The notes beneath the pieces are model-generated. The model was not told the DNA's origin. It searched no databases and saw only the letters and a list, made by a program, of their open reading frames with translations. Below are positions 52,284 through 60,973 of a DNA stretch of 64,000 nucleotides, one piece after another. This DNA comes from Chloroflexota bacterium (GTDB lineage Bacteria > Chloroflexota > Anaerolineae > Aggregatilineales > Phototrophicaceae). Location of the stretch: positions 42,091-106,090 of the forward strand of contig JAPOWG010000047.1 in assembly GCA_026707745.1 (NCBI GenBank). The letters run 5' to 3'. Both the position numbers and the translations under genes were made by a program. Numbering within the stretch: the first letter of the stretch is position 1; every line of letters begins with the position of its first letter.

Positions 52284-52601
52284 GTGGATCTACAAGAACA
52301 AGTCACCAGACATGCCGCCGAAATTGGCGAATTGCGAGGTAAATTAGACGCCCTCGCTACGAAGGATTTCGTGCGAGCAGAGAACGCTTCTTTGCTGAAA
52401 GAGTTTACTGAGATGGTTAAAGAGATTTCGGACAAGATAGACGATCAAACCCAGGATATTCGAGACGAAATTCAAAAACAGCGCGACTTCCGAACTCGCA
52501 TGATGACCATCGGCACCATCATTGCCGTCCTGCTATCAATGTTTGTCGCAACAATCAATGCCTATGTCGGCGCGGTCGGTGTCGGTTTAATTCAAGTTTA
52601 G
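52284..52601 (+). CDS. small coiled-coil protein with C-terminal membrane anchor
   Basis: 105 aa from a GTG at 52284. Residues 1-70 are a continuous, heptad-like charged helix (LQEQVTRHAAEIGELRGKLD; EMVKEISDKIDDQTQDIRDE). Residues about 74-100 are one membrane segment (MTIGTIIAVLLSMFVATINA). No cysteines. The layout recalls Bdr or DUF1640-like tail-anchored coiled coils, without clear identity. It has the only full-consensus promoter seen in the window and a 46-nt leader. It lies between the aldo/keto reductase and the sulfatase on the same strand; a role in that locus is unproven. Confidence 0.75.
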   Translation: MDLQEQVTRHAAEIGELRGKLDALATKDFVRAENASLLKEFTEMVKEISDKIDDQTQDIRDEIQKQRDFRTRMMTIGTIIAVLLSMFVATINAYVGAVGVGLIQV

Positions 52602-52721
52602 CCTGCCAATCCAAAACCCTATAGATCGACAACCAAAGAATGTGATGGATTGCTTGGAGCAGTCCATTTTTATATGTACAATTTCCCTGCCTGACAAATC
52701 ACTCAGAAGGAATCAGCATCC

Positions 52722-54143
52722 ATGTCCGACCAAAGACCCAACATCCTCTTCATCATGTCAGACGACCATGCCTCCCACGCCATGACCTGCTATGGCAGCC
52801 GCATCAATCAGACGCCCAATCTCGATCGCATTGCTGACGAAGGCATGCGCTTCGATAACTGCTTCTGCACCAATTCCATTTGTACCCCCAGCCGCGCCGC
52901 CATCTTGACCGGCACCTACAATCACATCAACGAAGTGACGACGCTGGACACGCATATGGACAACAAGCTGCCGACCTTCGTCAAAGATCTGCGCGCCAGC
53001 GGTTACCAGACCGGCATGTTTGGCAAATGGCACCTGGGGCAGGGTCCCGCGCATGAACCGACTGGCTTCGACGATTGGGCGGTGCTGCCCGGGCAAGGGC
53101 TTTATCACAATCCGACCTTCATCTTCAAAACAGAAGCTGGGTCGGAACGGCGGCCGGTACACGGATATGTAACCGATCTCATCACCGATATGACGCTTGA
53201 CTTTCTAAAAGATCGGGATCGCGAGCGGCCCTTTTTTGTGATGTGTCATCACAAGGCGCCGCACCGGCACTGGGAACCGGACGAGAAACATGCAGATATG
53301 TTCCTCAACGAGGACGTGCCGGAACCCGAAACGCTGTATGACGACTACAGCAATCGCGCCTCGGCCGCCGAAGCCGCCAAGATGCGCATGGGCTTGCATA
53401 TGACCCCGCTTGATACCAAAACCGAGATCCCGCGCGACTTGCCGGAAATGGAATTGCGCAAATGGGCTTATCAGCGCTATATCAAGGACTACCTGCGCGT
53501 CGTCGCCAGCATTGACGACAATGTCGGCCGCTTGCTGGATTACCTGGACGCGCAGGAGTTGACCGAGAACACCATCGTCGTCTACACCTCGGATCAAGGC
53601 TTTTTCCTGGGCGATCACGGCTGGTACGACAAGCGCTTCATGTACGAGGAATCGTTGAAGATGCCTTATATCATGCGCTATCCGCGCCTGATCGAAGCGG
53701 GCGGCGTGAACGAGGATATGATCCTCAATGTCGATTTCGCGCCGACCTATCTCGAATTGGCGGGACTGCCCGCGCCCGATCATTATCAGGGTCGCAGCTT
53801 CGCGCCGATGTTGACCGGCGAAACGCCGGGCGATTGGCGGCAATCGATGTACTATCGCTATTGGATGCACAAGACGCATCACAATGTTTACGCGCACTAC
53901 GGCATCCGCAGCCATCGCTACAAGCTGATTTACTATTATGCCGATGCGCTGGGGCAAACGGGCGCCATAGACGAGAGCTACGAGCCGGAATGGGAACTCT
54001 TTGACCTCGAAAAGGATCCCTACGAATTGAAGAACGTGGTTGATGATCCGGCCTACGCGGATCTGGTCCTTGAACTCAAGGACGAAATGCATCGCCTGCA
54101 AGCCGAAGTCGGCGACGAGCGTTATCACCTCGATGTGGATTAG
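52722..54143 (+). CDS. type I sulfatase (Cys-type, C-T-P-S-R)
   Basis: 473 aa. It opens with RPNILFIMSDDHASHAMTCY (metal-binding Asp14/Asp15) and has NSICTPSRAAILTG, where Cys54 is the residue converted to formylglycine. FGKWHLG and VYTSDQGFFLGDHGWYDKR complete the alkaline-phosphatase-fold active site, so the enzyme should be functional once modified. The absence of a signal peptide places it in the cytoplasm, like the fucosidases. The Cys-type motif needs formylglycine generation, but the only SUMF1-like domain nearby lacks its cysteines. The context suggests removal of sulfate from fuco-oligosaccharides. It converges with the phosphotransferase gene, with a 4-bp overlap. Confidence 0.92.
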   Translation: MSDQRPNILFIMSDDHASHAMTCYGSRINQTPNLDRIADEGMRFDNCFCTNSICTPSRAAILTGTYNHINEVTTLDTHMDNKLPTFVKDLRASGYQTGMFGKWHLGQGPAHEPTGFDDWAVLPGQGLYHNPTFIFKTEAGSERRPVHGYVTDLITDMTLDFLKDRDRERPFFVMCHHKAPHRHWEPDEKHADMFLNEDVPEPETLYDDYSNRASAAEAAKMRMGLHMTPLDTKTEIPRDLPEMELRKWAYQRYIKDYLRVVASIDDNVGRLLDYLDAQELTENTIVVYTSDQGFFLGDHGWYDKRFMYEESLKMPYIMRYPRLIEAGGVNEDMILNVDFAPTYLELAGLPAPDHYQGRSFAPMLTGETPGDWRQSMYYRYWMHKTHHNVYAHYGIRSHRYKLIYYYADALGQTGAIDESYEPEWELFDLEKDPYELKNVVDDPAYADLVLELKDEMHRLQAEVGDERYHLDVD

Positions 54144-55078
54144 CCGTCCCCCAGCAGCTTGTCTTTGGCATCGGCGATGAATTGGCGATAACGCTCTTCC
54201 ATATAGGGCCGCGTGAACCAACCCGCCGGGTCCGTCATGGGGCGGACGCAAGCCGCCAGTTCGCTGATCGGCAAATTGGGCAATTGCCAACCGGTCTCCG
54301 CTTTGTACACCCTCAAAAATGTATCCGCCGCCTCTGGAAGTCCTTCCAGGAAATACTCCATGCGCGCGTAAGCGACATCGCAAGCCGGGTCGCCGTAGCC
54401 GGCTTCCTCCCAATCCACCACTGCCGAGATCTCGTCGCCCAGCCACAAGATATTGCCCGACCAATAGTCCGTGTGCTGGAAACGCGGCACGGTCAACCGG
54501 CGTCGATGCCAATGGTCATTGACCAGATGCCAAATCATCTCGCCGTCCGGATCTTCCCGCATGTAGTGTGGAATCACACCCTCTTTAATGAACCAGGCGA
54601 CTTCCACATCGTCGTCCATCAAGAATCGCTTGTCGAAGTCGTCGAAGGGCGTCTGATGAATCCGCGCCAGCATCCGCGCGTTGCTCGCCGCCATTTGGCC
54701 CCAGCGCGCCGCTTCCGTCGGCGGCTCGATCTGGCTGCCTGGCAGGAATCCGGTCACAATGCCGGGCAAGCCTAAAAGGCTGCCATCCGTATCCAGCAGT
54801 AGGGGCGGCGGGGCGGGAATGCCATGCCCGCGCAGCAAGCGCAGCGCATGGAATTCGCAGGCCGGCTTGTCGTGCCCCTCTTCATAATTTTTGGGATTGT
54901 ATCGACGTACGACGATCTTTCGCGGCTCGGCGCCTTCCTGCTTGATACGCAGTGTTTGCGTGAAATTGGAATAACTGCCAGGCAGCGGCTCGACGCTGTA
55001 GGAAGCGTTAGTGTGATCAAGCACATCCATAATCCTGATAATCGTTTGCTCTGTTATGTGCGGAGCCGCTTCCGTCAT
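54140..55078 (-). CDS. phosphotransferase family (APH/choline-kinase fold) protein
   Basis: 312 aa. KIVVRRYNP gives the ATP-binding Lys region. FQHTDYWSGNILW is the Brenner motif (H-x-D-x4-N) with the catalytic Asp, and AVVDWEEAGYGDPACDVAYA holds the metal-binding Asp. EFHALRLLRGHGIPAPPPLL is typical of ACAD10/MTR-kinase-like members, which phosphorylate small hydroxyl compounds. The start overlaps the stop of GH29 copy 3 (ATGA), so it is translated together with a fucosidase. A sugar or fucose-derivative kinase is a fair guess; family membership alone does not show it. Cytoplasmic. Confidence 0.87.
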   Translation of the reverse strand: MTEAAPHITEQTIIRIMDVLDHTNASYSVEPLPGSYSNFTQTLRIKQEGAEPRKIVVRRYNPKNYEEGHDKPACEFHALRLLRGHGIPAPPPLLLDTDGSLLGLPGIVTGFLPGSQIEPPTEAARWGQMAASNARMLARIHQTPFDDFDKRFLMDDDVEVAWFIKEGVIPHYMREDPDGEMIWHLVNDHWHRRRLTVPRFQHTDYWSGNILWLGDEISAVVDWEEAGYGDPACDVAYARMEYFLEGLPEAADTFLRVYKAETGWQLPNLPISELAACVRPMTDPAGWFTRPYMEERYRQFIADAKDKLLGDG

Positions 55079-56529
55079 CGTAAATTGACCTTCCAGGCCG
55101 CGGCCAGATCAGTCAGGAATTCGCTGCTCGAGGTGTCAATTGTCAGCCCTTCCGCCGATTGACTCCAGGTTACGGGTTGTTCGGACTCCAACAGAGACAC
55201 GGATTCGATCGCCACGCCGTCGTTCAGCGCCTCAAAACTCACGGATCGCCGCGGTATGCCCAATGTCATCGCGTAGACTGTCTTGCCGTCTTTGGATTGT
55301 GTGTATCGCCGGTCGTCGGCGTTGCATTTGTCATAGACCCAGAATCTGTGATTGTTGCGGTATTCAAATAGTTTTTCCGTATCGCCTTCGGCATGCGTTG
55401 TCCAAGGCACGGTGTTATAGATCGCCTCGCCATTCACTTGCAGCCAGGCCCCCATTTCCAGCAGCGGTCCCCGTTGACCCTGGGGAATGCTGCCGTCCGC
55501 TTTCGGCGAGAGCGATAGCATCATGCTGCCGCCGCGCGCGCTGCAGTCGATCAGCTTGCTCAGCAGCGTATGTCCGTCGGCGTAGACCTGGTTTTCCACC
55601 CATCCCCAGGACTGATCGCCGATGCGCATATCGTCGTTCCAGGGCCGCTCGTAGTTCGCCGGACGATCCCGACCTTTTTCGAAATTGATCACGCCGAAAT
55701 CGGGATGGAAATTGTATTGCATGCTGACCGGCAATTTATTGAGTACCAGGACTTCTTTGTTCCAGCGCAGGCCTTGGTTGAGATAATGCGCCAGGATTTC
55801 CAGCGCCGTTGATTCGATGCCGTCCTCGCGGAATTTGCCGCCGTCGAACCACATCAAGTCCGGCTGATATTTGTCGATGACCTCACGCACTTTGAGTTGC
55901 CAAGCCTTGAAGAAATCGGCGAATTCGCTGGTTTGCTGCACCCAGTAGAAATCGGCGTATTCCGGATCAAAGAGATCCCAGCCTTCCGCTACACCGCGCT
56001 CGACTGCCTCCGCGTTAAAAGTCTGGTCCCATTGGTTCCAGCCTGCCAGAAACCAATTGAAGCCGCGCACGATATGGAAGGGCGCCACCAGGCGCAAGCC
56101 GCGCCGCCGCAGCGCCGCCGCCAGTTCGCCGTAGAGATCGCGCTTGGGTCCCATCTTGCCAACGTTCCAGCGATAGACATCGCTGTCCCATAGGCCGAAT
56201 CCGTCATGGTGCGCCAAGGAAAACCCGGCGTAGCCGGCGCCGCTGGCCGCGAAGAGTTCCGCCCATTCGTCGGGGTCATAAAGTTCAGCGCTAAAATCCG
56301 GGATGAAATCCTTGTAGCCGAATTGCGCCGGCGAACCGAAGCGCTTCACGTGCTCGCGATGAATCTCGTGCGCGGGATCGTACATCCATTTGCCGTACCA
56401 TTCGTTGCCGAAGCCCGGCACAGCGTAAACCCCCCAATGCGCGTACAGGCCGAACTTGCCATCGCTGAACCAATCCGGCACTTTGTGTTGCGTCAGCGAA
56501 TCCCAACTCGCTTGATAAGTCTCGCTCAT
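55075..56529 (-). CDS. alpha-L-fucosidase, GH29 (copy 3)
   Basis: 484 aa, no signal peptide. The GH29 start is WFSDGKFGLYAHWGVYAVPG, SLAHHDGFGLWDSD follows and the nucleophile is Asp229 in LMWFDGGKF. LLSLSPKADGSIPQ replaces the more usual LLNVGP motif. A C-terminal beta-domain is present. Its N-terminal wording (TQHKVPDWF) is closest to copies 2 and 4, but the MWFDGG core is different. The upstream region contains a partial family A repeat. The gene overlaps the phosphotransferase start by 4 bp and forms an operon with it. Confidence 0.92.
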   Translation of the reverse strand: MSETYQASWDSLTQHKVPDWFSDGKFGLYAHWGVYAVPGFGNEWYGKWMYDPAHEIHREHVKRFGSPAQFGYKDFIPDFSAELYDPDEWAELFAASGAGYAGFSLAHHDGFGLWDSDVYRWNVGKMGPKRDLYGELAAALRRRGLRLVAPFHIVRGFNWFLAGWNQWDQTFNAEAVERGVAEGWDLFDPEYADFYWVQQTSEFADFFKAWQLKVREVIDKYQPDLMWFDGGKFREDGIESTALEILAHYLNQGLRWNKEVLVLNKLPVSMQYNFHPDFGVINFEKGRDRPANYERPWNDDMRIGDQSWGWVENQVYADGHTLLSKLIDCSARGGSMMLSLSPKADGSIPQGQRGPLLEMGAWLQVNGEAIYNTVPWTTHAEGDTEKLFEYRNNHRFWVYDKCNADDRRYTQSKDGKTVYAMTLGIPRRSVSFEALNDGVAIESVSLLESEQPVTWSQSAEGLTIDTSSSEFLTDLAAAWKVNLR

Positions 56530-56550
56530 GCTGACCCCTGTCTCATTCTA

Positions 56551-56592
56551 ATTTACCCTCTTGCTCATTTAAGCGGCGGCTTTTATTCTGAG
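56551..56592 (+). repeat. 95-bp hairpin repeat (family A), truncated copy 8
   Basis: ATTTACCCTCTTGCTCATTT and GGCTTTTATTCTGAG match only the left half of the family; the second half is missing. Confidence 0.4.
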
Positions 56593-56740
56593 TAGTTCCA
56601 ATAAAATAATGCGAAACAACCTCATTTGTAGCAACAATTCTGCTTGTAATCCTAGTCCCGCCGAATGCGCTCCCCCTTCCAAAGTTCAGTGTCGGCGGTC
56701 AGTGTCGAAGGGCGGTGTCTACGCGCCCTACGCGATCTAC

Positions 56741-56786
56741 GCTCCCCCTCTCCCCTTGTGGGAGAGGGGGCTGGGGGGTGAGGGGT
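56741..56786. repeat. CCCCCTCTCCCC / GGGAGAGGGGG hairpin repeat
   Basis: GCTCCCCCTCTCCCCTTGTG is followed by GGAGAGGGGGCTGGGG: a strong hairpin with a TTGTG-type loop. The copy at 63829 has the same ends with an insertion in the middle. Confidence 0.68.
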
Positions 56787-56926
56787 AAAAAAGCGATTAT
56801 CGCCCCAATACCAATCAAGCTGTACAGACCATTGCTTTAACAAAACTTGCATAACTAACCTGTAACTACTTCTGTGTCCTCTGCGCGTAGATTTTGTCGC
56901 ACGACTCGCTTGGAATTACCGTACGG

Positions 56927-58219
56927 CTATGCTTTCAACTCTTGCGCCGTTCTCGGCTCCTGTACCCACCATCTGAGCAAAGCCGCGCCGACGATACCGC
57001 AAATTAGCGATATGCCAAACAGCGTCTCAAGACCATAGGTCACGGCGATCCATCCGCCCAAGACCGGTCCCACAAACGTGACGGGCGCGATCAAGGTGTT
57101 CGTCAGCCCGATGTATGTCGGTTGATCGGACGGCGACGCGAATTCCAGCACAATATTGAAATGAGACACGCCATCGGCGGCGATCGCGCATGCCAGGCAG
57201 ACGAAGGCCGGCAGCAGCCCGATGACATTTTCCGAGGCTAAGGCGAAAAACGCCGCGAGCGCCATGCCGGCGGCCGACAGCGCCAGATTTCGTTTGTGCC
57301 CCCAGCGATCGCCCAGCCAGCCAAAAGCCAGGCGCATCACGGCTTGGCTGCCAATGAAAACCGCATTCAGCAATCCGACATCCGCCCCGCCCAGGTCGAA
57401 GGCTGTATCCGCGAATACGATGTAAAAGCTCACCGCCATCATGCTCAAATGAACCAGAGCATAAGCGATGAGGAAGCGGCGGTAGTTGTCATGGCGCCGC
57501 AACACACTCGGCAGCCGCTTGAAGTAATGTCGTAAGGGAATCGCCGGCTTAACTTCGTCGCTTTCCGGCTCGCGGGTTAGCGCCAGCCAAACCCAGGAAA
57601 TCGCCAGCGGTACGCCCGCGATCATAAAAAGCAGCGAGAAATTGCCCGGGTACGCGACTTGATCTAAAATCAAGCCGACGAAATAGGCGCCGATGATCCC
57701 CATGAACATGCCGCCGCCGTCTGCCAGGCCGAAGAAGATGCCGCGCCGCCGGGTGGGCACGACCTTGCCGATCATGGTGAACCAGGCCGGGGTGACCACG
57801 CCCCCGCCAAATGCCGCTGTCGCAATCCCGATGAAAAAAAGCGCCAAGGCCAACCCGGGCGCATCGACAGCGAAGAACAGCAGCGCCAAACCGATCAAGG
57901 GGTAGGGCAAGCGCTGCAGCAAGCCACTCAATAAGATGACGAAAGGCAGCTTTCTCTTGAGGCCTTCGGCGTGGTTGGCGACGAAAAGCTGCGGTAGCAA
58001 AAAGGACAAACTGAAAATGGCGGGGATCAGACCGACAGCCAGCGGCGAATCGGTGAGGCGGCTGACCAAGAGCGGCATGATGGTTTCTTTGGAAACCAGG
58101 CTGATCGCCAGGGCATAAAACATATTGTCCAGCACATTGACCGTGAAGTTCCAGTTGAGGTTTTTCTTGACAAGGCCGTCGGCATGGACCGCCAGGACAT
58201 CTTCGGATCTGTCGCTCAC
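56927..58219 (-). CDS. MFS transporter (tandem copy B)
   Basis: 430 aa with about 12 membrane helices, starting at a GTG (58219) three bases after the stop of copy A. LVSRLTDSPLAVGLIPAIFS, QLFVANHAEGLKRKLP and PTRRRGIFFGLADGG are shared almost in place with copy A; the GWLGDRWGHKRNL loop is the usual MFS signature. By eye about half the residues agree between the two copies. It lies at the end of the operon that starts with the chaperonin. With the cytoplasmic fucosidases next to it, import of fucose or fuco-oligosaccharides is the simplest role (inference). Confidence 0.88.
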   Translation of the reverse strand: MSDRSEDVLAVHADGLVKKNLNWNFTVNVLDNMFYALAISLVSKETIMPLLVSRLTDSPLAVGLIPAIFSLSFLLPQLFVANHAEGLKRKLPFVILLSGLLQRLPYPLIGLALLFFAVDAPGLALALFFIGIATAAFGGGVVTPAWFTMIGKVVPTRRRGIFFGLADGGGMFMGIIGAYFVGLILDQVAYPGNFSLLFMIAGVPLAISWVWLALTREPESDEVKPAIPLRHYFKRLPSVLRRHDNYRRFLIAYALVHLSMMAVSFYIVFADTAFDLGGADVGLLNAVFIGSQAVMRLAFGWLGDRWGHKRNLALSAAGMALAAFFALASENVIGLLPAFVCLACAIAADGVSHFNIVLEFASPSDQPTYIGLTNTLIAPVTFVGPVLGGWIAVTYGLETLFGISLICGIVGAALLRWWVQEPRTAQELKA

Positions 58220-58222
58220 GAC

Positions 58223-59518
58223 CTATGCTGCCTCTGGCCCTGGCATGGGTTTCGGCGGGATATGGCGCGGTTCCTTGACCCAAAGCGCCAGCAGCGCGCC
58301 ACCCGCGACGCCGCAAAGCAGCGTCAAGTTGAACAAGCTGCTGTAACCGAAGTTCGTCGCCACCCAGCCGCCCAGGATGGGCGCGAAAAAAGTGACGGGC
58401 GCCAATAGCGTATTGGTCAAGCCGATGAAGGTCGGCTGATCTTCCGGCACGGCAAACTCCAGCACGATATTCAAGTGCGAAATCTTGTCGCTGGCCAGCG
58501 CGGCGCCCAGCAGAACAAATGCGACAATCAGGTCGAGCAGATCGCTAGCCGTGATCGCCACCAGCGCCGCCAGCGCGATAGCGAAGCCCGAAATCATCAG
58601 ATTGAGTTTGTGCCCACGACGATCGCCCAGCCAGCCTAATGCCAATTGCATGACCGCTTCGCTGCCGATCAGGACTGCTGTCAGCAAAGCGACATCGGCG
58701 CCGCTCAAGCTAAAGTTTTCATTGCCGTAAACGATGAAGAAGCTGGTCCCCATCAAGCTCAGACGGCTAATGCAGTAACTGAGTAGAAAACGGCGATAGT
58801 TGTGGTTTCCGCGCAGGATGCCGGGCAACTGCTTGAAATAGCGCCGCTGGGAAATCTGCTTTTTGACCACCGGGCTTTCCGGCTCGCGATTCAGCGACAA
58901 GCCGATCCAGGAAATGCCCATGAAGACGGCGGCGATCAAAAACAGGGTGGCGAAGTTTTGCGGATAGTCAAAGTCGTCGAGAATGATGCCGACAAAATAA
59001 GCGCCGATGATGCCCATCAGTGTGCCCAAGCCAGCGCTGATGCCGAAGAAAATGCCGCGTCGGTTGACAGGCAATACCTTGCCGATCATGCTGAACCAGG
59101 CTGGCGTCGCCACGCCATTGCCCAAGGCTCCCAGACCGATCACCAGATAGATACAAAGCAGCGCGACGATAGGCGAGCCTTCGGCGAAGAGCAAGATAGC
59201 GACGCCGGCAAACAGATAGGGCACGCGCTCGAGCAGCCCGCCAATCAACATCACGAATGGCAGCTTGCGCTTCAACCGCTCGGCATGATTGGCCGCGAAT
59301 AACTGTGGCAAGTAATACGAAATGCTGTAAATCGCCGGCACCAGCCCGATGGCGATTTTGGAATCGGTCAAGTTGCTGACCAGCAAAGGCGTGATCGTCT
59401 CGCGCGAGATTACGCTGAATGCCAGGGTGATGAAGGTGATATCAATCAGATTGACCGAAAAATTCCAGGGCAAGTTTCTGAGAACGAAGGGTTCGATTTT
59501 CCGCGCCAATTTATTCAC
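58223..59518 (-). CDS. MFS transporter (tandem copy A)
   Basis: 431 aa with about 12 membrane helices. It begins at a GTG (59518) inside the stop region of GH29 copy 4 (8-bp overlap), so translation is coupled. LVSNLTDSKIAIGLVPAIYS and QLFAANHAERLKRKLPFV are almost the same as in copy B, showing an old tandem duplication. GWLGDRRGHKLNL is the MFS loop motif. Neither copy shows the known FucP permease motifs clearly, so the substrate is set by context only. Inner membrane. Confidence 0.88.
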   Translation of the reverse strand: MNKLARKIEPFVLRNLPWNFSVNLIDITFITLAFSVISRETITPLLVSNLTDSKIAIGLVPAIYSISYYLPQLFAANHAERLKRKLPFVMLIGGLLERVPYLFAGVAILLFAEGSPIVALLCIYLVIGLGALGNGVATPAWFSMIGKVLPVNRRGIFFGISAGLGTLMGIIGAYFVGIILDDFDYPQNFATLFLIAAVFMGISWIGLSLNREPESPVVKKQISQRRYFKQLPGILRGNHNYRRFLLSYCISRLSLMGTSFFIVYGNENFSLSGADVALLTAVLIGSEAVMQLALGWLGDRRGHKLNLMISGFAIALAALVAITASDLLDLIVAFVLLGAALASDKISHLNIVLEFAVPEDQPTFIGLTNTLLAPVTFFAPILGGWVATNFGYSSLFNLTLLCGVAGGALLALWVKEPRHIPPKPMPGPEAA

Positions 59519-60905
59519 CTGTGCCGGAGATCTTCAGCGAATGGGCATGAGCCTGCGGCAGGTCCTGCGGCAGTTGGATCGCCATATCGGCGCCGCTTTG
59601 GCGCCAGGTCAAATCGGCGTCATGGCCCAGCAGTTGGACGCTCGCGCCGGCGGGCGCTTCCAGCCCCTCAATGGCGATTTCGCTTTCGCTGGGTGTGCCG
59701 AGCAGCGTAACATAGACCGCTTCATCGGTGGCTGTAAAGCGGAGATCCAATCCCTGTGTTGTCTTGCCATTGGCGCGGCGCCAGGGGTGCGTATCGAAGA
59801 TCGCTTCGCCGTTGCGGTCCAGCCAGGCTCCCAGAGCGCGCAGGCGTCCCGCCTGGTTTTCCGGGATACTGCCATCGGCTCTTGGTCCCACATTGAGCAG
59901 CAGATTGCCATTTTTGCTGACGATATCGACGAACATGTGGATCAGTTCATCTTCGGCCAGCAGCCGCTCGTCGCCTTCGTCGCGGTTATAGCCGAAGGAA
60001 TGACCAATCCCGCGGCAGCATTCCCACTTCACTTCCTGTATGTCGTCGAAGGTGGCATATTCCGGTGTGATGTAATCGTAGTGAGGTCCGCGAGGACTTG
60101 TCAGTGGTTCGCCGGCCGTCGGCACCTGATCGCGCGCCTGCGTGAAGCGATCGTTGATCACCCCTTCGGGCACGCTGTTGTAGTAATAGGCGAAAAGCTC
60201 GCCGAGATCGGCGGCCTTCGGATAACCGATGTCGTTCCACATGATCGACGGCTGGTAGCGGTCGATCAATTCCTTCCAATGCGCAAGGGAATATTCGACG
60301 AACTCAGGACTTTGCACGATCGTTCCCCACACATCGCGAACATCGCTGATGCGCTCTTCGTTCCAAGACCAATCGAGTCCGCCGGAATAATACAGCGCCA
60401 TGCGCATGCCATAGTCGCGTACGGCATCCGTCAGCTTGCCGACTACATCAATCTGCGTGTGATAATCCGTTTTGTGCGGACAGGGAATCTCACTGTTCCA
60501 GAGCAGGAAACCATCGTGATGCTTGGTCGTCAGCACCACGTAGCGCGCGTTCGCCCCCTTAAAGAGCGCCGCCATATCGTCCGGCTTCCATCGCCTCAAT
60601 ACTGCGTTGAAACCGGCGGCAAAATCGTCATACGAAAAGCCGCTGCCGTAATTCTTGTTGTGATATTCGCGCGTGGGGCTGTCAGGGAATTTGAGCGTGT
60701 TCAAGTACCATTCGGCGTAGGAGTTGTTGCGGAACCATTCGCTCATGTCGCCGCTCTGGAAGACCTCGCCGATGTCGCCGCCATGCGGCGCCCAGGCCGG
60801 TACCGAATACAAGCCCCAGTGAATAAAAATGCCCAGGTTGGCGTTCATATACCAGTCTGGGACCTCATGTGTACGAACCGATTCTATTGTGGGCTCAAAT
60901 GCCAT
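59511..60905 (-). CDS. alpha-L-fucosidase, GH29 (copy 4)
   Basis: 464 aa from the ATG at 60905, with GAGGAA ten bases upstream. No signal peptide. The fold starts at WYMNANLGIFIHWGLYSVPA, TTKHHDGFLLWNSE follows, and the nucleophile is Asp225 in IMWNDIGYP; MWND is the core of the GH29 group that includes human FUCA-like and many broad-specificity enzymes. LLLNVGPRADGSIPE is conserved. A C-terminal beta-domain is present. It lies 68 bp after the propeller gene and overlaps the MFS copy A start, so it is part of the chaperonin-propeller-fucosidase-transporter operon. Confidence 0.93.
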   Translation of the reverse strand: MAFEPTIESVRTHEVPDWYMNANLGIFIHWGLYSVPAWAPHGGDIGEVFQSGDMSEWFRNNSYAEWYLNTLKFPDSPTREYHNKNYGSGFSYDDFAAGFNAVLRRWKPDDMAALFKGANARYVVLTTKHHDGFLLWNSEIPCPHKTDYHTQIDVVGKLTDAVRDYGMRMALYYSGGLDWSWNEERISDVRDVWGTIVQSPEFVEYSLAHWKELIDRYQPSIMWNDIGYPKAADLGELFAYYYNSVPEGVINDRFTQARDQVPTAGEPLTSPRGPHYDYITPEYATFDDIQEVKWECCRGIGHSFGYNRDEGDERLLAEDELIHMFVDIVSKNGNLLLNVGPRADGSIPENQAGRLRALGAWLDRNGEAIFDTHPWRRANGKTTQGLDLRFTATDEAVYVTLLGTPSESEIAIEGLEAPAGASVQLLGHDADLTWRQSGADMAIQLPQDLPQAHAHSLKISGTGE

Positions 60906-60973
60906 TTTCTCATTCCTCAGTTACGAATAAGGTGCTGTTTCCATGTTACGAATCACCGGAAAAACCTCAAGCG

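Larger units (their letters stand above)
56530..56926. other. intergenic region with repeat fragments
   Basis: About 400 bp. It has a partial family A copy (56551-56592), the GTGTCTACGCG word at 56715-56725 and the C/G-rich hairpin at 56741-56786. A plain AT-richer stretch follows. No coding signal. Confidence 0.65.
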
